A stretch of DNA of 64,000 nucleotides from Lytechinus variegatus (GCF_018143015.1 NC_054754.1:24628894-24692893), one strand, 5' to 3'; shown: positions 11,920-24,352, counted from the first letter of the stretch. The notes: generated from the sequence alone by a model not told the origin. Numbers and translations are program-made.

Positions 11920-12100
11920 CAATAAAGGGAATAGAATGAAAGAGAGAAGGGGTGGTGGAAGAAGAAAAGAAATGGGGGAGTGGCATGTATAGGTGTATCT
12001 TTTCCATTTTTGGTGGCCATGACTAGGGGGAGGGGCTTCCAAAAACAAATAGAAGCATTGTCAATAGGTCATGGAATGAATCAAGAATAATACAAGAATA

Positions 12101-12124
12101 ATATACATATATATATATATATAT
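12101..12124. repeat. AT dinucleotide microsatellite
   Basis: Short TA/AT run. It separates the hAT-bearing region from the Penelope-like tail candidate near 12360. Confidence 0.8.
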
Positions 12125-12359
12125 TTCTCTACATCTGTGTTTCAGGCGATTTTGTTGTCTTCTTTTGTTGTTCGTAATGTGCCTTAACGCCCTCTTCCTT
12201 CGTCTTTACTTCTATATGTGTATAATGACGGAATAAACCCATTCAGACTTCGCCATTTCTTTCGTAGGATGTAGGCATATACATAAATCTTAGCGCGTTG
12301 TTTTTTACGCTTTGCGTTTAGCGCACTGCGTTTCTTGGTGTTGTTGACTAATAAATTCA

Positions 12360-12395
12360 TCATTTCCTGATGAAGCCCTATGGGAGAAAATTTGA
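12360..12395 (+). repeat. Hammerhead-like core, possible Penelope-like retroelement tail
   Basis: CTGATGA (12367-12373) is followed by a short GCCC/GGG stem with a TAT loop, and then GAAA (12386-12389). This is the order of the hammerhead ribozyme core that many Penelope-like retroelements carry. Stem I and the cleavage site are not convincing, and no coding region of such an element is visible nearby, so this is a tentative relic. Confidence 0.3.
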
Positions 12396-12560
12396 TCAAC
12401 TTTTCTATCTACGGTTGTTTTATTAACATTGTATTTTGCTTTATATATACACTACTCATTGTTCATTAACTGATCTGCACCAAGAAGACAAAGAATCAAT
12501 AAAAAGATTGGAAATTTGCCTGCCTGTTAATTGAACTCGGTCTCATCTAACTGCTGGCCC

Positions 12561-12632
12561 GCCTCCGTGGTCAAGTGGTTAAGGCATTGGCATTGAGAAC
12601 CAGGGACCTGGGTTCAATTCCCGGCAGAGGCA
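12561..12632 (+). tRNA. tRNA-like gene or pseudogene
   Basis: A 72-base unit that folds as a cloverleaf. The acceptor GCCTCCG pairs with CAGAGGC at six of seven positions. D-arm is GTC/GGC, the T-arm CTGGG/CCCGG has loop TTCAATT, and the A and B boxes look intact. The anticodon stem has a mismatch and a wobble pair, and the anticodon is unclear (TGA in one register, GAG in another). Both would imply a long variable arm, which is absent. A tRNA pseudogene or SINE head is more likely than a functional tRNA. Confidence 0.5.
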
Positions 12633-12699
12633 TATTTTCAACCTTTGATCCAGAATGAATGACTGCTCTGAGGGACCTTGAGTGAAGCTACGCATCTAT

Positions 12700-15600
12700 T
12701 ATTCTCTCATTTTCATTGTTGTTTTAGGTTTTTCAGGGCCCAAGGTAAAACAGAATTTAAAATAAATTATAAGACTTCAATGCACCACACCTGAAAATAC
12801 TCAACATTGGAATATGTACAGTGTTTTTATTTTACCTGGAAAATCTATGCTACATTGCATTATTGAATTACAATGTGGGTGAAATAATGATCACTTCTAT
12901 TAATAGTGATCATACATATTTAAAAAGTTATCTAGGATTCTAAAAAATTATTCCTCATCAAAATATACCACCATATTGAGTTGTAATTTTCATTCCTGAA
13001 ACTGCCCCAAACAATAATCAACCATTGCATCAAAAGTAATTAAATCTATAAAAAAAATCCCCAATATCACTCCTCTAAAACACAGCACACAATCAATTCA
13101 AGTCTAATAAACTCCTCTCTAATTTCATGGCACGAATAGCAACAAGAGAACAGATAAATCAATATAGCAAAGCAATAGTATGACATTAGTTTAGAACGGA
13201 TAATACACAAAAACAACAAGAAATATCAAACAATTATGTAATTTTTGGAGTGTTATTTAAAGACAGAGATGAATTTTGGAGTTGACGTTAAAAGCTTCAA
13301 CAACTGTATACAAAAATATGAAAAGATTTTTTTTCTCACAAAACCAGATGTAGACACCAAGAAAAGCATAAAACAATGTACAAGTAGCACTCTACGAATT
13401 TGATATTATATCATCTGTTTTGAGTCAAAAGGGCACTCATGCCTCTAATTTCATTTGGAGTTGATGTCCTTTTAACTCTGATCATGACCCTGTTTCACAA
13501 AACCTGGTATGATAAAGTTATAAGAGTATTTTATTGGGTGAGAGGAATTTTACATGTAATCTTCACATTGAAAAAAGTTTTATGAAACAGGGCCCCAAAA
13601 TATATAGCATAAAAATACAATTAAAAAAAAATAATCATGGCAATTACTATAAGAATGTTCCAATCAATGACTAACTTCATAAAATATTGATGCAAGTGAT
13701 TTCGAATAATGTGTGCATGGCAAGTAATGCCCCACCCCCTTACGAATAAAAGTACACAAGATTTCTAAGATTTCAATTAATCTGCTTTCACTCCTGCAAT
13801 TGGCAATGTTATTTATTCATTGTTTTTTTTATATTATTCATAAGACATAGATTGAAAAAAACTAAATATGGATATAATACAAGTAAAAACTAAAAAACAA
13901 ATATAAGATTTCATTTAAACAGGTACATGTACCAATTTACATTTTCAAAAGGGATTTCACTGTTTTCATTAAATTGCCAGCTTAGAGCGTGCAATGGTTT
14001 CGCTTTCATATGGAAACAACTTTCATTTAAGAATGGCACAGCATACATGTACTGTACTGGAAAGAAAATCATTGGTTTTTGCAGTACATTAAAAAAATAT
14101 GTTTTAATTATATCTGATGTGTAATTGCTAGCATTCAACATGTTTTTATGAGTATTATACTATTTTTTTAGTTTTACGTATAAATACATTTCTAAATAGG
14201 TCCTTGAGACTTGCAAAATGACAAACATTGCAGTAAAATGTGCCTTTAAAATAAATAGATATATTAACAATCCAAGCTCATTGTTTAACCTGTTTTAGGT
14301 CAGAAGCTCTCTTCTTCACAAAAAAAAAATCAAAATCAATATCTATGATACCATCACTGAGCAAGACCAGCTTGTACAAAAAATAATCACAGCATTATAA
14401 ATGAAAGAAGTGTGTCTCTAACACAGCCCATAAATATTTGTTTCTTAAAATCTACAGAAATTCACCCATGAAAATGTACAAAACAATCCAGCAAAAAATG
14501 TACAAACTGTTAAAAAAATATCTAAAGTAATGGCTAAAATCAAGATATTCATTTCTAGAAATAGAGGGGTTTTCAAAAAGTAAGGAAGGGATTTTGAACA
14601 ATTACTTCCTGAAAAGAAATAAGTATATTAGAATTTTCCACTACAACAAGACAAATACATATAACCTGTGTTGGAATACATCAAGAATAAAAATGCAAAT
14701 AGGCAATGATGATTAAGTTGTGTCATACAGCAAGCAAAAATCACTCCAATGTGTATCACTGAATATAAAAATTGTATTCCCTAAATAAGAGCAAAAGCAA
14801 AGAGAGTGTCCTTTTGTTTTCTTTTATATATATATATATTACATACATGTATCACTCACTTTGGAAAGCCAAAACATCGCATGATCTTGTAAAATAGTTC
14901 ATACAAGAACTTGACTCAGACAAAAAAGGGAGAGCGGTTGGTTTTATTGTCTGTTAACAATCATTTCATTTCAAATTTGATAAATATACAAAAAAATAAT
15001 AAAAATACGCATTTTAAAATACCATTAGCATGAATGTTAAACAAAGATTAAGAAATAATTGTTGTGATATGTTATTAACTGTTATTCTTTGCTGGAGCAG
15101 CCTTCTTACAGCAACTTAAAAAATACTCTATTAATCAAAATTATGAATAAATAACCACCATCAGTTCAAACACTGCAAAGAATCAATTTTGCTGACAAAA
15201 ATTGACATATGTGTATTACACTAAAATATTTGTCTAACACAGTTTTGTATAGTTTGAAACATACTAATTTTGCAAGTGAATATAAACAAAGCATCAATTC
15301 CAAGAGATAGATCTGTACCTGGTTTACATAATAGATGACTTTTACCATGTATGACACATGGACAAAATTGTAACTTGAAAAGTGAATAAGAACTGCCCCC
15401 TAGACCTTTTTTGTGGATACTATGTCTTAAAAATACCTCATTAATGAGTGAATCGTAATTCTTATTGATAGTTTTCTTAATAGCACTATGGGAACATGTA
15501 AGAATAAAACACAATACAAAAGTATTCTGAACTCTGTTATTGTGATCTTCATGAATATTGTTTTTCTTTGACAATATTTAAAAACATTAAAAACAATTTC

Positions 15601-15815
15601 TTTAAAACGACTGATAATAATACTAAACACAGCATTCAGTATGCGCCATCTATCCAGTAAACTATTCCGAGGCGCAGACGCCAATGTGAAATATACAGTG
15701 ATTTATATCAGAATCCAGAGAAGAATGAATTAAAGAATAGAGTATTTTATTGTTTTTTGTATTACATTACATTGTAAACAAGGTGCTGTGTCTCAACGAG
15801 AATTCATGTTAAATG
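12700..15815. other. AT-rich sequence with few repeats, no supported gene
   Basis: About 3 kb with long A/T runs and no strong palindromes except the small element at 13487-13596. Its relative freedom from repeats would fit a long UTR of a minus-strand gene whose coding part is hidden in the adjoining gap, but no splice-bounded coding exon is visible. Minus-strand frames at 15221-15684 show no recognisable domain. Confidence 0.35.
13487..13596. mobile_element. Very short fold-back MITE
   Basis: GACCCTGTTTCACAAAAC at the left is inverted at the right as GTTTTATGAAACAGGGCCCC with small differences. About 110 bp, noncoding. It shares the 'gaaacrggscccc' terminus found several times in the window. 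Confidence 0.65.
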
Positions 15816-15816
15816 G

Positions 15817-16316
15817 NNNNNNNNNNNNNNNNNNNNNNNNNNNNNNNNNNNNNNNNNNNNNNNNNNNNNNNNNNNNNNNNNNNNNNNNNNNNNNNNNNNN
15901 NNNNNNNNNNNNNNNNNNNNNNNNNNNNNNNNNNNNNNNNNNNNNNNNNNNNNNNNNNNNNNNNNNNNNNNNNNNNNNNNNNNNNNNNNNNNNNNNNNNN
16001 NNNNNNNNNNNNNNNNNNNNNNNNNNNNNNNNNNNNNNNNNNNNNNNNNNNNNNNNNNNNNNNNNNNNNNNNNNNNNNNNNNNNNNNNNNNNNNNNNNNN
16101 NNNNNNNNNNNNNNNNNNNNNNNNNNNNNNNNNNNNNNNNNNNNNNNNNNNNNNNNNNNNNNNNNNNNNNNNNNNNNNNNNNNNNNNNNNNNNNNNNNNN
16201 NNNNNNNNNNNNNNNNNNNNNNNNNNNNNNNNNNNNNNNNNNNNNNNNNNNNNNNNNNNNNNNNNNNNNNNNNNNNNNNNNNNNNNNNNNNNNNNNNNNN
16301 NNNNNNNNNNNNNNNN
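15817..16316. other. Assembly gap (N run)
   Basis: About 500 consecutive N. The round length suggests a gap of estimated or default size. Any frames crossing it are artefacts. Confidence 0.99.
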
Positions 16317-16611
16317 TGCCAGGCCAGGGGGATTGGTCTTTTGTGCACACCTAAAATGGTAATGAATTATACAGGCTGATATTTAGGCCTAGATTTTGAT
16401 AAATGGTGTAAAATTCATACTCAGACTGACTCAGAGCAAAATGCATGTTGAAATTGGAAACTTCATTGGATGACAAATTTTATATAATTATTGACTGTCT
16501 GTCTGAGACTGAGTCAGTGATTGACGTGATTTTATTTTTAGATTATTAAAAACAGCTTTAGCTTGGGCACCCACACGCATTGCGAGGTTAGTATTAATAC
16601 TGGTAAATTAA

Positions 16612-17535
16612 ACCATTGAACCATGTTTGGCAGTGGATTTCGAATTGACAGTTAATGAGTTAGTGGGTCGCGCATGCTGGCTTGCTGCGGATCCCACTTC
16701 TGCAAGTGATGTCCACGTCCATAAGGCATTAAACACACCACTTCTAAGTAATGGCTTGGTTTTTCTGTGCGCTGTGGCATGTCAGGGGCGGATCCAGCTT
16801 TTATAAAGGGGGGTTGGGGTGGTATGTGAGGGAGCGTAGCGACCGAGTCCAAGCGAGCGGAGCAAGCGAGGGTGTTTGGGGGGGTGTCCCCCCTCCCACG
16901 TAGGGAAAATTTTTGAAAATCTGTGTGTGAAAATGGCGTTTCCTTGCATCTAAAACACCACTATTTTTGATATAGAGGTCGTTGCCAAATTAACCCCCAT
17001 GAAAATTTGTAAAATTAAGTTGCAATCCCCCATTTTTTTTTTTTTAATGGGGGGATTTTTGTTTGGGGATGAGAATCAGCAACCCTGGCCTAGATTGTCA
17101 CTTCCGCGGTGGCCCGTGTCCTCAAAAAAGCTGATGGGGGGCAAAAAGGACTATGTGACATTTGTTCGCCCAACCCTCCCCCCAAATAAATAATAATAAT
17201 AAATTAAATGAATACTACATAGAAATAGAATAAAATAAAATTACAAGTTTTTTAAAAAAGATAAGATTAAAAAAAAATGGTCCCCAGATTTTTTTTTTTT
17301 TTTTGGGGGGGTTGCAACCCCCCTCTAGATCTGTTTCTGCATGTAATGAACCCTTGACTATGAGTTGGGCTTGTCCGTAGACTCTAATGTTAGAGTCGAG
17401 GCCTATCTCGGCTCGGGCCCAAAGATGCGCCACCGCGCACAGAAAAATCATGTGGTATGGACACCAGAAGTAAGAATGAGATCCCATGCGCGACCCACTG
17501 ACTTAGATATCCACTGCCAAAACGGTTCATGGTAC
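16612..17535. mobile_element. Fold-back element with internal insertions
   Basis: The left arm has GGCAGTGGAT and GTGGGTCGCGCATG, and the right arm has the inverse blocks CATGCGCGACCCAC and ATCCACTGCC. Also, ATTGAACCATG is matched by a CATGAACC-type inverse at the far end. Inside lie a CAGGGGCGGATCCAG-type repeat terminus (16784) and G-rich runs. It appears to be an old inverted element broken up by younger insertions. Confidence 0.65.
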
Positions 17536-17912
17536 AGGGTATAGGGCAAGTCCAAGAAAAGGTCACCCTAGAAGGTAAAATTTTATCTCCAATTTAAGAA
17601 GTTATCTTTGGAGGGGTAAGAAAGCCTATCGCCTGTTGTGGTAGCCTAAGTATGTTTGGCCTAGGTCCTAGCCCCACTCATTACTAGTACAAGTTTAGTT
17701 ACTTCGAGCGATGTTTGTGCCGGCTCCACTTCACCACCACTACTATACGCTCCATCTGGCTGAACATCGTGTCCGTTAAGTCGATCTGATATTCCGAGTG
17801 ACAAAGGTGGGATTTTATGGGGAAATATAAAACTCATGGAACATCACGATCTTTAAAAACAAAACTAATATAGGAGGGGGTCCAGTGTCCGGACATGTTA
17901 TCTTTTGGTTAC

Positions 17913-18375
17913 ACTTCGTAATTCAGAAGGTTCGTAATTCCAAAACACGTGAATTCATTATTGCCTGAACCACAATGTTCGTTAAATCGAAAAAGGGTTC
18001 GTTAATCCGAACATTTGTGGCGTAATTCCGAAGGTTCGTTAATCCGAAAAGGAATAATGAGTGATAATTCCGAAGGTTCGTTAGTCCGAAAACGAAATGA
18101 GGTTCGTTAATCCGAAAACGAAATGAGGTTCGTTAATCCGAAAAAACTAAATGAACAACGAACCTCATTTTTTTTCGGACTAACGAACCTTCGGAATTAT
18201 GACTCTCATTATTCCTTTTCGGATTAACGAACCTTTGGAACAACGAACGTCATTTCAATTTTTGGATTGTCGGACCTTCGGAACAACGAACCTTATTTCG
18301 CTTTCAGATTAACGAACCTCCGGAATATCCAAACCTTCGGAATAACGAAGCTTCGGAATTATGAATGTAAACAAT
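17913..18375. repeat. Giant hairpin of short GGTTCGTTAATCCGAA-type palindromes
   Basis: The left half repeats GGTTCGTTAATCCGAA-like units, and the right half carries TTCGGATTAACGAACC-like units in mirror order about a centre near 18150. Each unit is itself nearly palindromic (TTCG...CGAA). Outer ends are TTACACTTCGTAATTC and GAATTATGAATGTAA. The structure can fold as one long hairpin or as many small cruciforms. Noncoding. Confidence 0.85.
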
Positions 18376-18918
18376 CTTTTTGAAGCCTTCCTTTTTGTCT
18401 TTGGATTACACTAAAAATATGAATTCAATACTTGTTATCATCTTCTATTTTGTTCTTTATATTTCCCAACATTTTGTACTAAAATTTGATGAAACTTCGC
18501 TTCTAACTTTTTTCAAATGACTTTCTAACATTGATCGTGTGGACACACAACCTGTACGGACACACAACAACTGAGTGACCTGAAACTCAGGCAGGACGTT
18601 TAGCAATACTTGATTAACCTTATGCCCAAATTTCATGAACTAGGTTTCTAAGTTTTCATTTAAAAAACACAACCTTTTGTTAAGATTTGGTGTTGATGCC
18701 GCCACCGTCAGAAAAACAGCGCCTATAATATAATTTTACTCTCCTATGCAGGTGAAACAAAACGGAAGGAAAGAAGGGAAAACACAAATTTTGTGCATTT
18801 TCATGTATTTATTTTCAATAGTCTCGGCAGTGCAGCCGTCCTTGCATGGTAACTATTATATAAAGATTATCCAGCAGCTTGCAAAGGAAAGTCAGTTTCA
18901 AAGTAATTTCTTCAGTGC

Positions 18919-19157
18919 ACAGATGAGGCGAGGGGGTCTTCGGGCGCTTGCCCCCTCTCCTCTCCTACAAAAATAAATTATGACCAAGAAAGTAGAAAAG
19001 AAAATGGTGAAATAATATTTTTTTCTGAATATTATGCTTTCATTGGATATTTATAAAGTTAAATATTTTTATTTTTTTTTGCTCGCTCACAAAAAAAAGA
19101 TCTGCCCAATTATTCATATCTAGCCCCTTCAAAACTTTGGCTCACTTCGCCACTGAT
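18919..19157. mobile_element. MITE-like repeat, family C (fragment)
   Basis: Shares order and wording with 24093-24352: a G-rich head ending in CCCCCTC, then ATTATGACCAAG, CTGAATATTATG, TTGGATATTT, TTGCTCGCT and GATCTGCC. Ends in TTCGCCACTG, the inverse of the CAGTGGC terminus. Confidence 0.65.
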
Positions 19158-19289
19158 TTGTTTCATCACACTTCTATGCAAATACTTACGCCTATAGAAT
19201 AGAATACATTATATCCTACATAGAGTAAATCATGTATAGTACTATTGGTTCAAGTAGCATCATGTGACCGAATATATTTCAACTCTGAC

Positions 19290-19345
19290 GTCATACCTCG
19301 ATATATTTTTGGATACTAGTATATCGAGGTCTGACATCATTATTT
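19290..19345. repeat. Short palindrome
   Basis: CCTCGATATA and TATATCGAGG flank a short loop around ACTAGT; outer GACGTCAT and CTGACATCATT also roughly pair. Confidence 0.6.
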
Positions 19346-19553
19346 CACAAAACTGGATCTAGCTAAACTCTCAGGCACACCGGCCAGCGCGCTCTCTCTC
19401 CCGGCAAGTCCAGCGATGTGTCGGCACAGGCACTGATCTGCGTTCTGCTGAGCACGATGGCTCAGAGAAAAGTAGGTAATTCAACTCAAGTAACCGGACT
19501 TTGCAAGCTCATCACATAGATTTTGGTTATAAATTATAAAAAGTTGGATAAAA

Positions 19554-19735
19554 AACAAATATATCAGGCGTTTCATTCGAAAGCATAGTGGGAATTATTA
19601 ATCCTCGGTTGGACTGGCAAAACTACTATATTTCCCTCGGGGCTTCGCCCCTCAGGAAGTAATTGTCAGACCAACCTCGGATAAATAATTCAACTATACT
19701 TTCTCAAAGCCTGATATATTTGTTTACTATTTCTC
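19554..19735. repeat. Fold-back repeat
   Basis: AAACAAATATATCAGGC at the left is exactly inverted as GCCTGATATATTTGTTT at the right. The inner arms pair too: GGTTGGACTGGCAAAACTAC faces an inverse TAATTGTCAGACCAACC, and CTCGGGGC faces GCCCCTCAG. About 180 bp, noncoding. Confidence 0.8.
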
Positions 19736-20339
19736 ATAATTCCATATGGCTTTGTGTAATTATTTTGTGTCCAGAATTACTTCATTAATATGAAATTTTA
19801 TTCAGAATCACAAAAACTGCAAGCTCTCTTTTTCTCCTAATAATCAGAGACAAAATGAGCCCAAGATTTTGAGGGAGTCAGATGTGTCATATCAGGCAAA
19901 ATTCAATAGAAGTTGTGAGCGAGCAAGCTTTTCATTAAAAAAAATCACATTTTGTAGCTTGACATAAAAATATTCAGAAAATGTTATATTTCATTTTTCT
20001 TTCCCTTTTTTTTTTTGGGGGGGGGAGAGCATCCCAAGCCTCCCCCCATCTATGCACCTCTGTCTAGTGTCTATATTACTGTTATATTGTTATTTCAAGA
20101 CTAATTTTCATAGAAACGATTGGTTCAGAAAAAATATTAAACACATGCAGCCTTTCATGGAAAGTTCCCCCGGTTGTCCCGAAAAGGTGTGTTTTGTTTG
20201 ACTTTCCTCCTCAACCCACCCTTTCGAGAAAAGCTCTCGCGGCATATCTCAACGTCCGTATGACATATTTGTCCTGCCCACCAGAGGTGAAGGCGAGACT
20301 AAGGGATCCAAATGTCGTCTGTCCGTCCGTCACAAACCT

Positions 20340-21545
20340 GTAATGACACATAACTCCACAACCGTAAGTCGCTTTTAAACCAAACATGGATGGTAGATGG
20401 ACCTGGGTGACCTGCATGTTGAGCTGCAGTCAGAGGTCACATGGTAAGGTCAAAGGTCATTTTCAGGTCAACGTTAAAGTTTACATGCAACACTTTTATG
20501 ACACCTAACTCCACAACCGTAAGTCGCTTTTCAACCAAACTTGGATGGTAGATGGACTTGGGGGACCTGCATGTTATGCTGCAGTCTGAGGTCATATGGT
20601 AAGGTCAAAGGTCATTTTCAGGTCAACGTTACAGTTCACATGCAAGACTCTTATGACACCTAACTCCGCAACCGTAAGTCACTTTTCAACCAAACTTGGA
20701 TGTTGGATAGACTTGGGGGACGTGCATGTTATGCTGCAGTCAGAGGTCACATGGTAAGGTAAAATATCATTTACAGGTTAAAGTTTACATGCAAGACTCT
20801 TATGACACCTAACTCCGCAACCATAAGTCACTTTTCAATCAAACATGGATGGTCGATGGACTTGGGGGACCTGCATGTTATGCTACAGTCAGAGGTCACA
20901 TGGTAAGGTCGAAGGTCATTTTCAGGTCAACGTTAAAGTTTACATGCAGGACACCTAACTTCGCAAATGTAAGTCGCTTTTCAACCTAACATGGACAGTA
21001 GATGGACTTGGGGGACCTGCACATGTTACGCTGAAGTGGGAGGTCACATGATAAGTTCAAAGGTCATTTTCAGGTCAACGTCAAAGTTTACATGCAAGAC
21101 TCTCTTATGAAAACTAACTCCGCAACCGTAAGTCACTTTTCAACCAAACTTGGATGTTGGATAGACTTGGGGGACGTGCATGTTATGCTGCAGTCGGAGG
21201 TCACATGGAAAGGTCAAAGGTCATTTACAGGTTAAAGTTTACATGCAAGACTCTCTTATGACACCTAACTCCGCAACCGTAAGTCACTTTTCAACCAAAC
21301 TTGGAAGGTAGATGGACTTGGGGGACCTGCATGTTATGCTGCAGTCAGAGGTCACATGGAAAGGTCAAAGGTCATCTACAGGTTAAAGTTTACATGCAAG
21401 ACTCTCTTATGACACCTAACTCCGCAACCGTAAGTCACTTTTCAACCAAACTTGCAGACTTATGCTGCAGTCGGATGTCACATGGTAAGGTCAAAGGTCA
21501 TTTTCAGGTCAATATTAAAGTTTACGTGCAAGGCTGGTATGACAA
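20340..21545 (+). repeat. Tandem array, about 155-bp unit, with DR1-type nuclear receptor half-sites
   Basis: About eight diverged head-to-tail copies. Each begins near CCACAACCGTAAGTCGC, passes GGTAGATGGACTTGGGGGAC and GCAGTCAGAGGTCACATGG, and ends GTTTACATGCAAGACTC. Five copies carry a perfect AGGTCAAAGGTCA, at 20447-20459, 20602-20614, 21211-21223, 21362-21374 and 21488-21500; other copies have one or two changes. Two more AGGTCA half-sites recur in many units. AGGTCA-N1-AGGTCA is the consensus DR1 site for RXR, HNF4 and COUP-TF receptors. Binding is inferred, not shown. Confidence 0.85.
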
Positions 21546-22074
21546 GTGTTATTCCATCCCAGTAATTTCACAATGAAGTTTCGATATAATTCTTGCGTGC
21601 CCTCGCAAATCACAATATTTCTGGTTATTTTCATAAGTGGGCGAGACAAAAATTGCTTTTGCCTTGTTTTTTAGTCATGTTCAAAATGAATTAGTGATGA
21701 TTTCATTTTTCTCGGCATTTTAATCCCCAAGTCTGCATGGTTTAATTATGTTTGATGCATGTTTTGCCTTTAGTAGACAGCTGGCAGCCCTCTGTCTCGA
21801 GGAGTATTTTTATATCTTTTTCTGTATTTGGTGAGTGAAGCCAACGAAATTCAGCTGAACAACCAACATAAAGGCATGGTCACACCGCCGAGCGTTGTTG
21901 GAGCGGTAGGGAAAGAGGGTAGAATTTTTCTCTCAAAATGGGGGAAAAAATCGAAAACAAAAAAAACTAAAATCGAACTTGAAAATGGTAAACGGTAGCG
22001 AGCAGTGATGATTTTTTTTTCTCTCCGCTCCACGACCGCTCCAACAACGCTCGGCCGGATGCCTTTACACTTAA

Positions 22075-22665
22075 GGGGAATCCAGCCTTGGTCATAAAAT
22101 ATAGTGTTGGAAAGGAGAAAATTAGATAAAACAGAATGGTGAAAGTTTGAAAGAAATCGGACCAACAATAAGAAAGTTATGGCTGCTTTAAAATTGAAAT
22201 CCCTATGATTATGTAGATTTCAAAGTGGCAACTGGGTAAGTAAATTATGACAAGAGGCAAGGACAACTTTCCCATAGGCCATGTACTTAATTATCAGGGA
22301 TTTGTGTTTTTCTCCTAACTGCCCTTCCCCTGGGGCAGTAATCTAAATATAACCCTGGTAGTATATTGTTTTATGTCCTCATGTGAAAGAAAAATAAAAA
22401 TTTGAAGTAAAACATTTGAAAAAATGACATATTAGCCATTTTATGTATTGGAGTACATGGAAGAGTAGTCCTTGCCTTACATCACTGTGACATCACATAT
22501 GTGGCCAATTTGCAGTCTCGTGGATCTAGGGATTACCAATATTCACAACTTTAAAAAAATAACTTTCTTATTATTTGTCAGATAGTGTTCAAACTTTCAC
22601 CTATCAACTTGACTGATTTTTCTTATTCCCCTAAGAACAAGTTTTTATTTGGGTTGGATTCCCCT
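22075..22665. mobile_element. TTAA fold-back MITE, family D
   Basis: Flanked by TTAA at 22071-22074 and 22666-22669. The ends GGGGAATCCAGCC and GGTTGGATTCCCCT are inverted. Inner arms include GAAAGTTTGAAAGAAATCGG facing an inverse GTTCAAACTTTCACC, and AGAAAGTTATGG facing TAACTTTCTT. Noncoding. Confidence 0.8.
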
Positions 22666-22996
22666 TTAACAGAGATTGAAGCTTTTGTTCTAGTTTTGGC
22701 TCTGCTATTTTTTTGATTGGATGTATTTCCTGATTTATCACAATAATTGCAAGTTTTATCATGATTTAACTTTTTGAAAATTATGCTATTATGTGATTAA
22801 GGCTACATCTCTTGTACTTTCTACCGATAGTCTCAATATAACGTTATTAATGGATTATTTCTTGTAAAAAATCCTAAAGATAGGAACTAACTCTGTGGTT
22901 AGTAGATAAATATGACTCACTTGTCCAGGTGTTGATAAACGGGCCGCTGCTGAGTAGGCCTAGAGTTTTCTTAATTATATATAATTGATTTCATGA

Positions 22997-23230
<234 letters not shown>

Positions 23231-24092
23231 TAGATCTATATCATACGTGTTTTAAAGAAATATAATCTCTGTATTATCTATCTACCTTTGGTTTGACAGA
23301 ACAATGTTTTGAATATTCCATTCTCAGTAGCCAAAGAGAAATGAAAATTATCCTATTCGGGAGGGTCACCATGGACCTCGGCCTATACTGTGTACCAGGG
23401 GACTGTGTATTTTAAGTTAACGCTTACTAAATGATCAAACAAATTAAAAATTTGGTTTAGCCCTACATAATTAGCATGAGCTTCTTTGAAATTGCAAAGC
23501 TAAGGGTGTATTGCTGATTTTTCATAATTTATTAAAATTCATTTTTGATAAATTATTTTATGCATAAATAGAGAATTCTCTGCTGTACAGTTAAGTAAAT
23601 CTCTAAATAAGTTCCCAAGTTCTACAGTGCGTATGAAAAAATGGGATAGATTTGAAAAGTCTATAAAATTTTTGTTTCAAATTATGATCTCAATATTTTG
23701 TGTCAATACATGCTATGGAGTCTTATCCTTCAAATGCTATTAAAATAATTTTTGTTTCGTGCTTACGCAAACACAAATTTTTGTTTTGTCTGGGGTAAAA
23801 AAGGAAGCTTGCGCCAAAATGGCATAATATGATGGTCGGACTTCTTGCTATCAGCAGAATTCCTCTTAACCTTTTCATTATCTTTGCCATAATTTTCGAA
23901 TTATGCAGTCAAAATTCATTTCCAAATCTACTTATTTATTTGGATAGTTGTGGTGTTGTTCCTTTTAATATGTTCTCTTTTAGTTTTGAATATTCCTTAG
24001 GCAAGAACATTTTTTTAAACCAAATTATGGTAGAGCGTGTTTTTTTCGAATCCTTTCATTGTGTTCTGCAAAGGTAATGATGCCTTTGAACA

Positions 24093-24352
24093 GTGGCATA
24101 CTGAGGGGTGGGGGCTCGGGGTGCTCCCCCCCCCTCCCAATACAAAATTATGACCAAGGAAAAAAGTGGAAAGAAAAATAACAGAAAACATAGAAAGTGA
24201 AATATGATATTATTCTGAATATTATGTCAAAATCACAAAATTGGATATTTTAGTAAAAACTGGAAATTTTTGCTTGCTCGCTTCACAACTTTTTAATGCA
24301 TTTTACCTGATCTGCCATATCTTCCTCCTTCAAAATTGACTCAATACACCAT
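24093..24352. mobile_element. MITE-like repeat, family C
   Basis: Starts CAGTGGCATACTGAGGGG and ends near ACACCATTGCCATTG, imperfect inverted termini. Interior wording matches 18919-19157 (ATTATGACCAAG, CTGAATATTATG, TTGGATATTT, TTGCTCGCT). A further related start, CAGTGGCGTAATGAGCC, lies at 27598. Noncoding. Confidence 0.65.

Noticed and set aside
12561-12632. A functional tRNA gene
   Set aside because: The anticodon stem has a mismatch. Either possible anticodon (TGA or GAG) belongs to tRNAs with a long variable arm, which is missing. Kept only as tRNA-like.
15788-16379. Long frames over 15.8-16.4 kb
   Set aside because: They are read through the N run and have no sequence content.
20211-21576. 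Frames in the DR1-bearing tandem array (for example 21301-21576)
   Set aside because: The frame repeats with the unit (HGKVKGH-type text twice) and is a by-product of the tandem DNA repeat.
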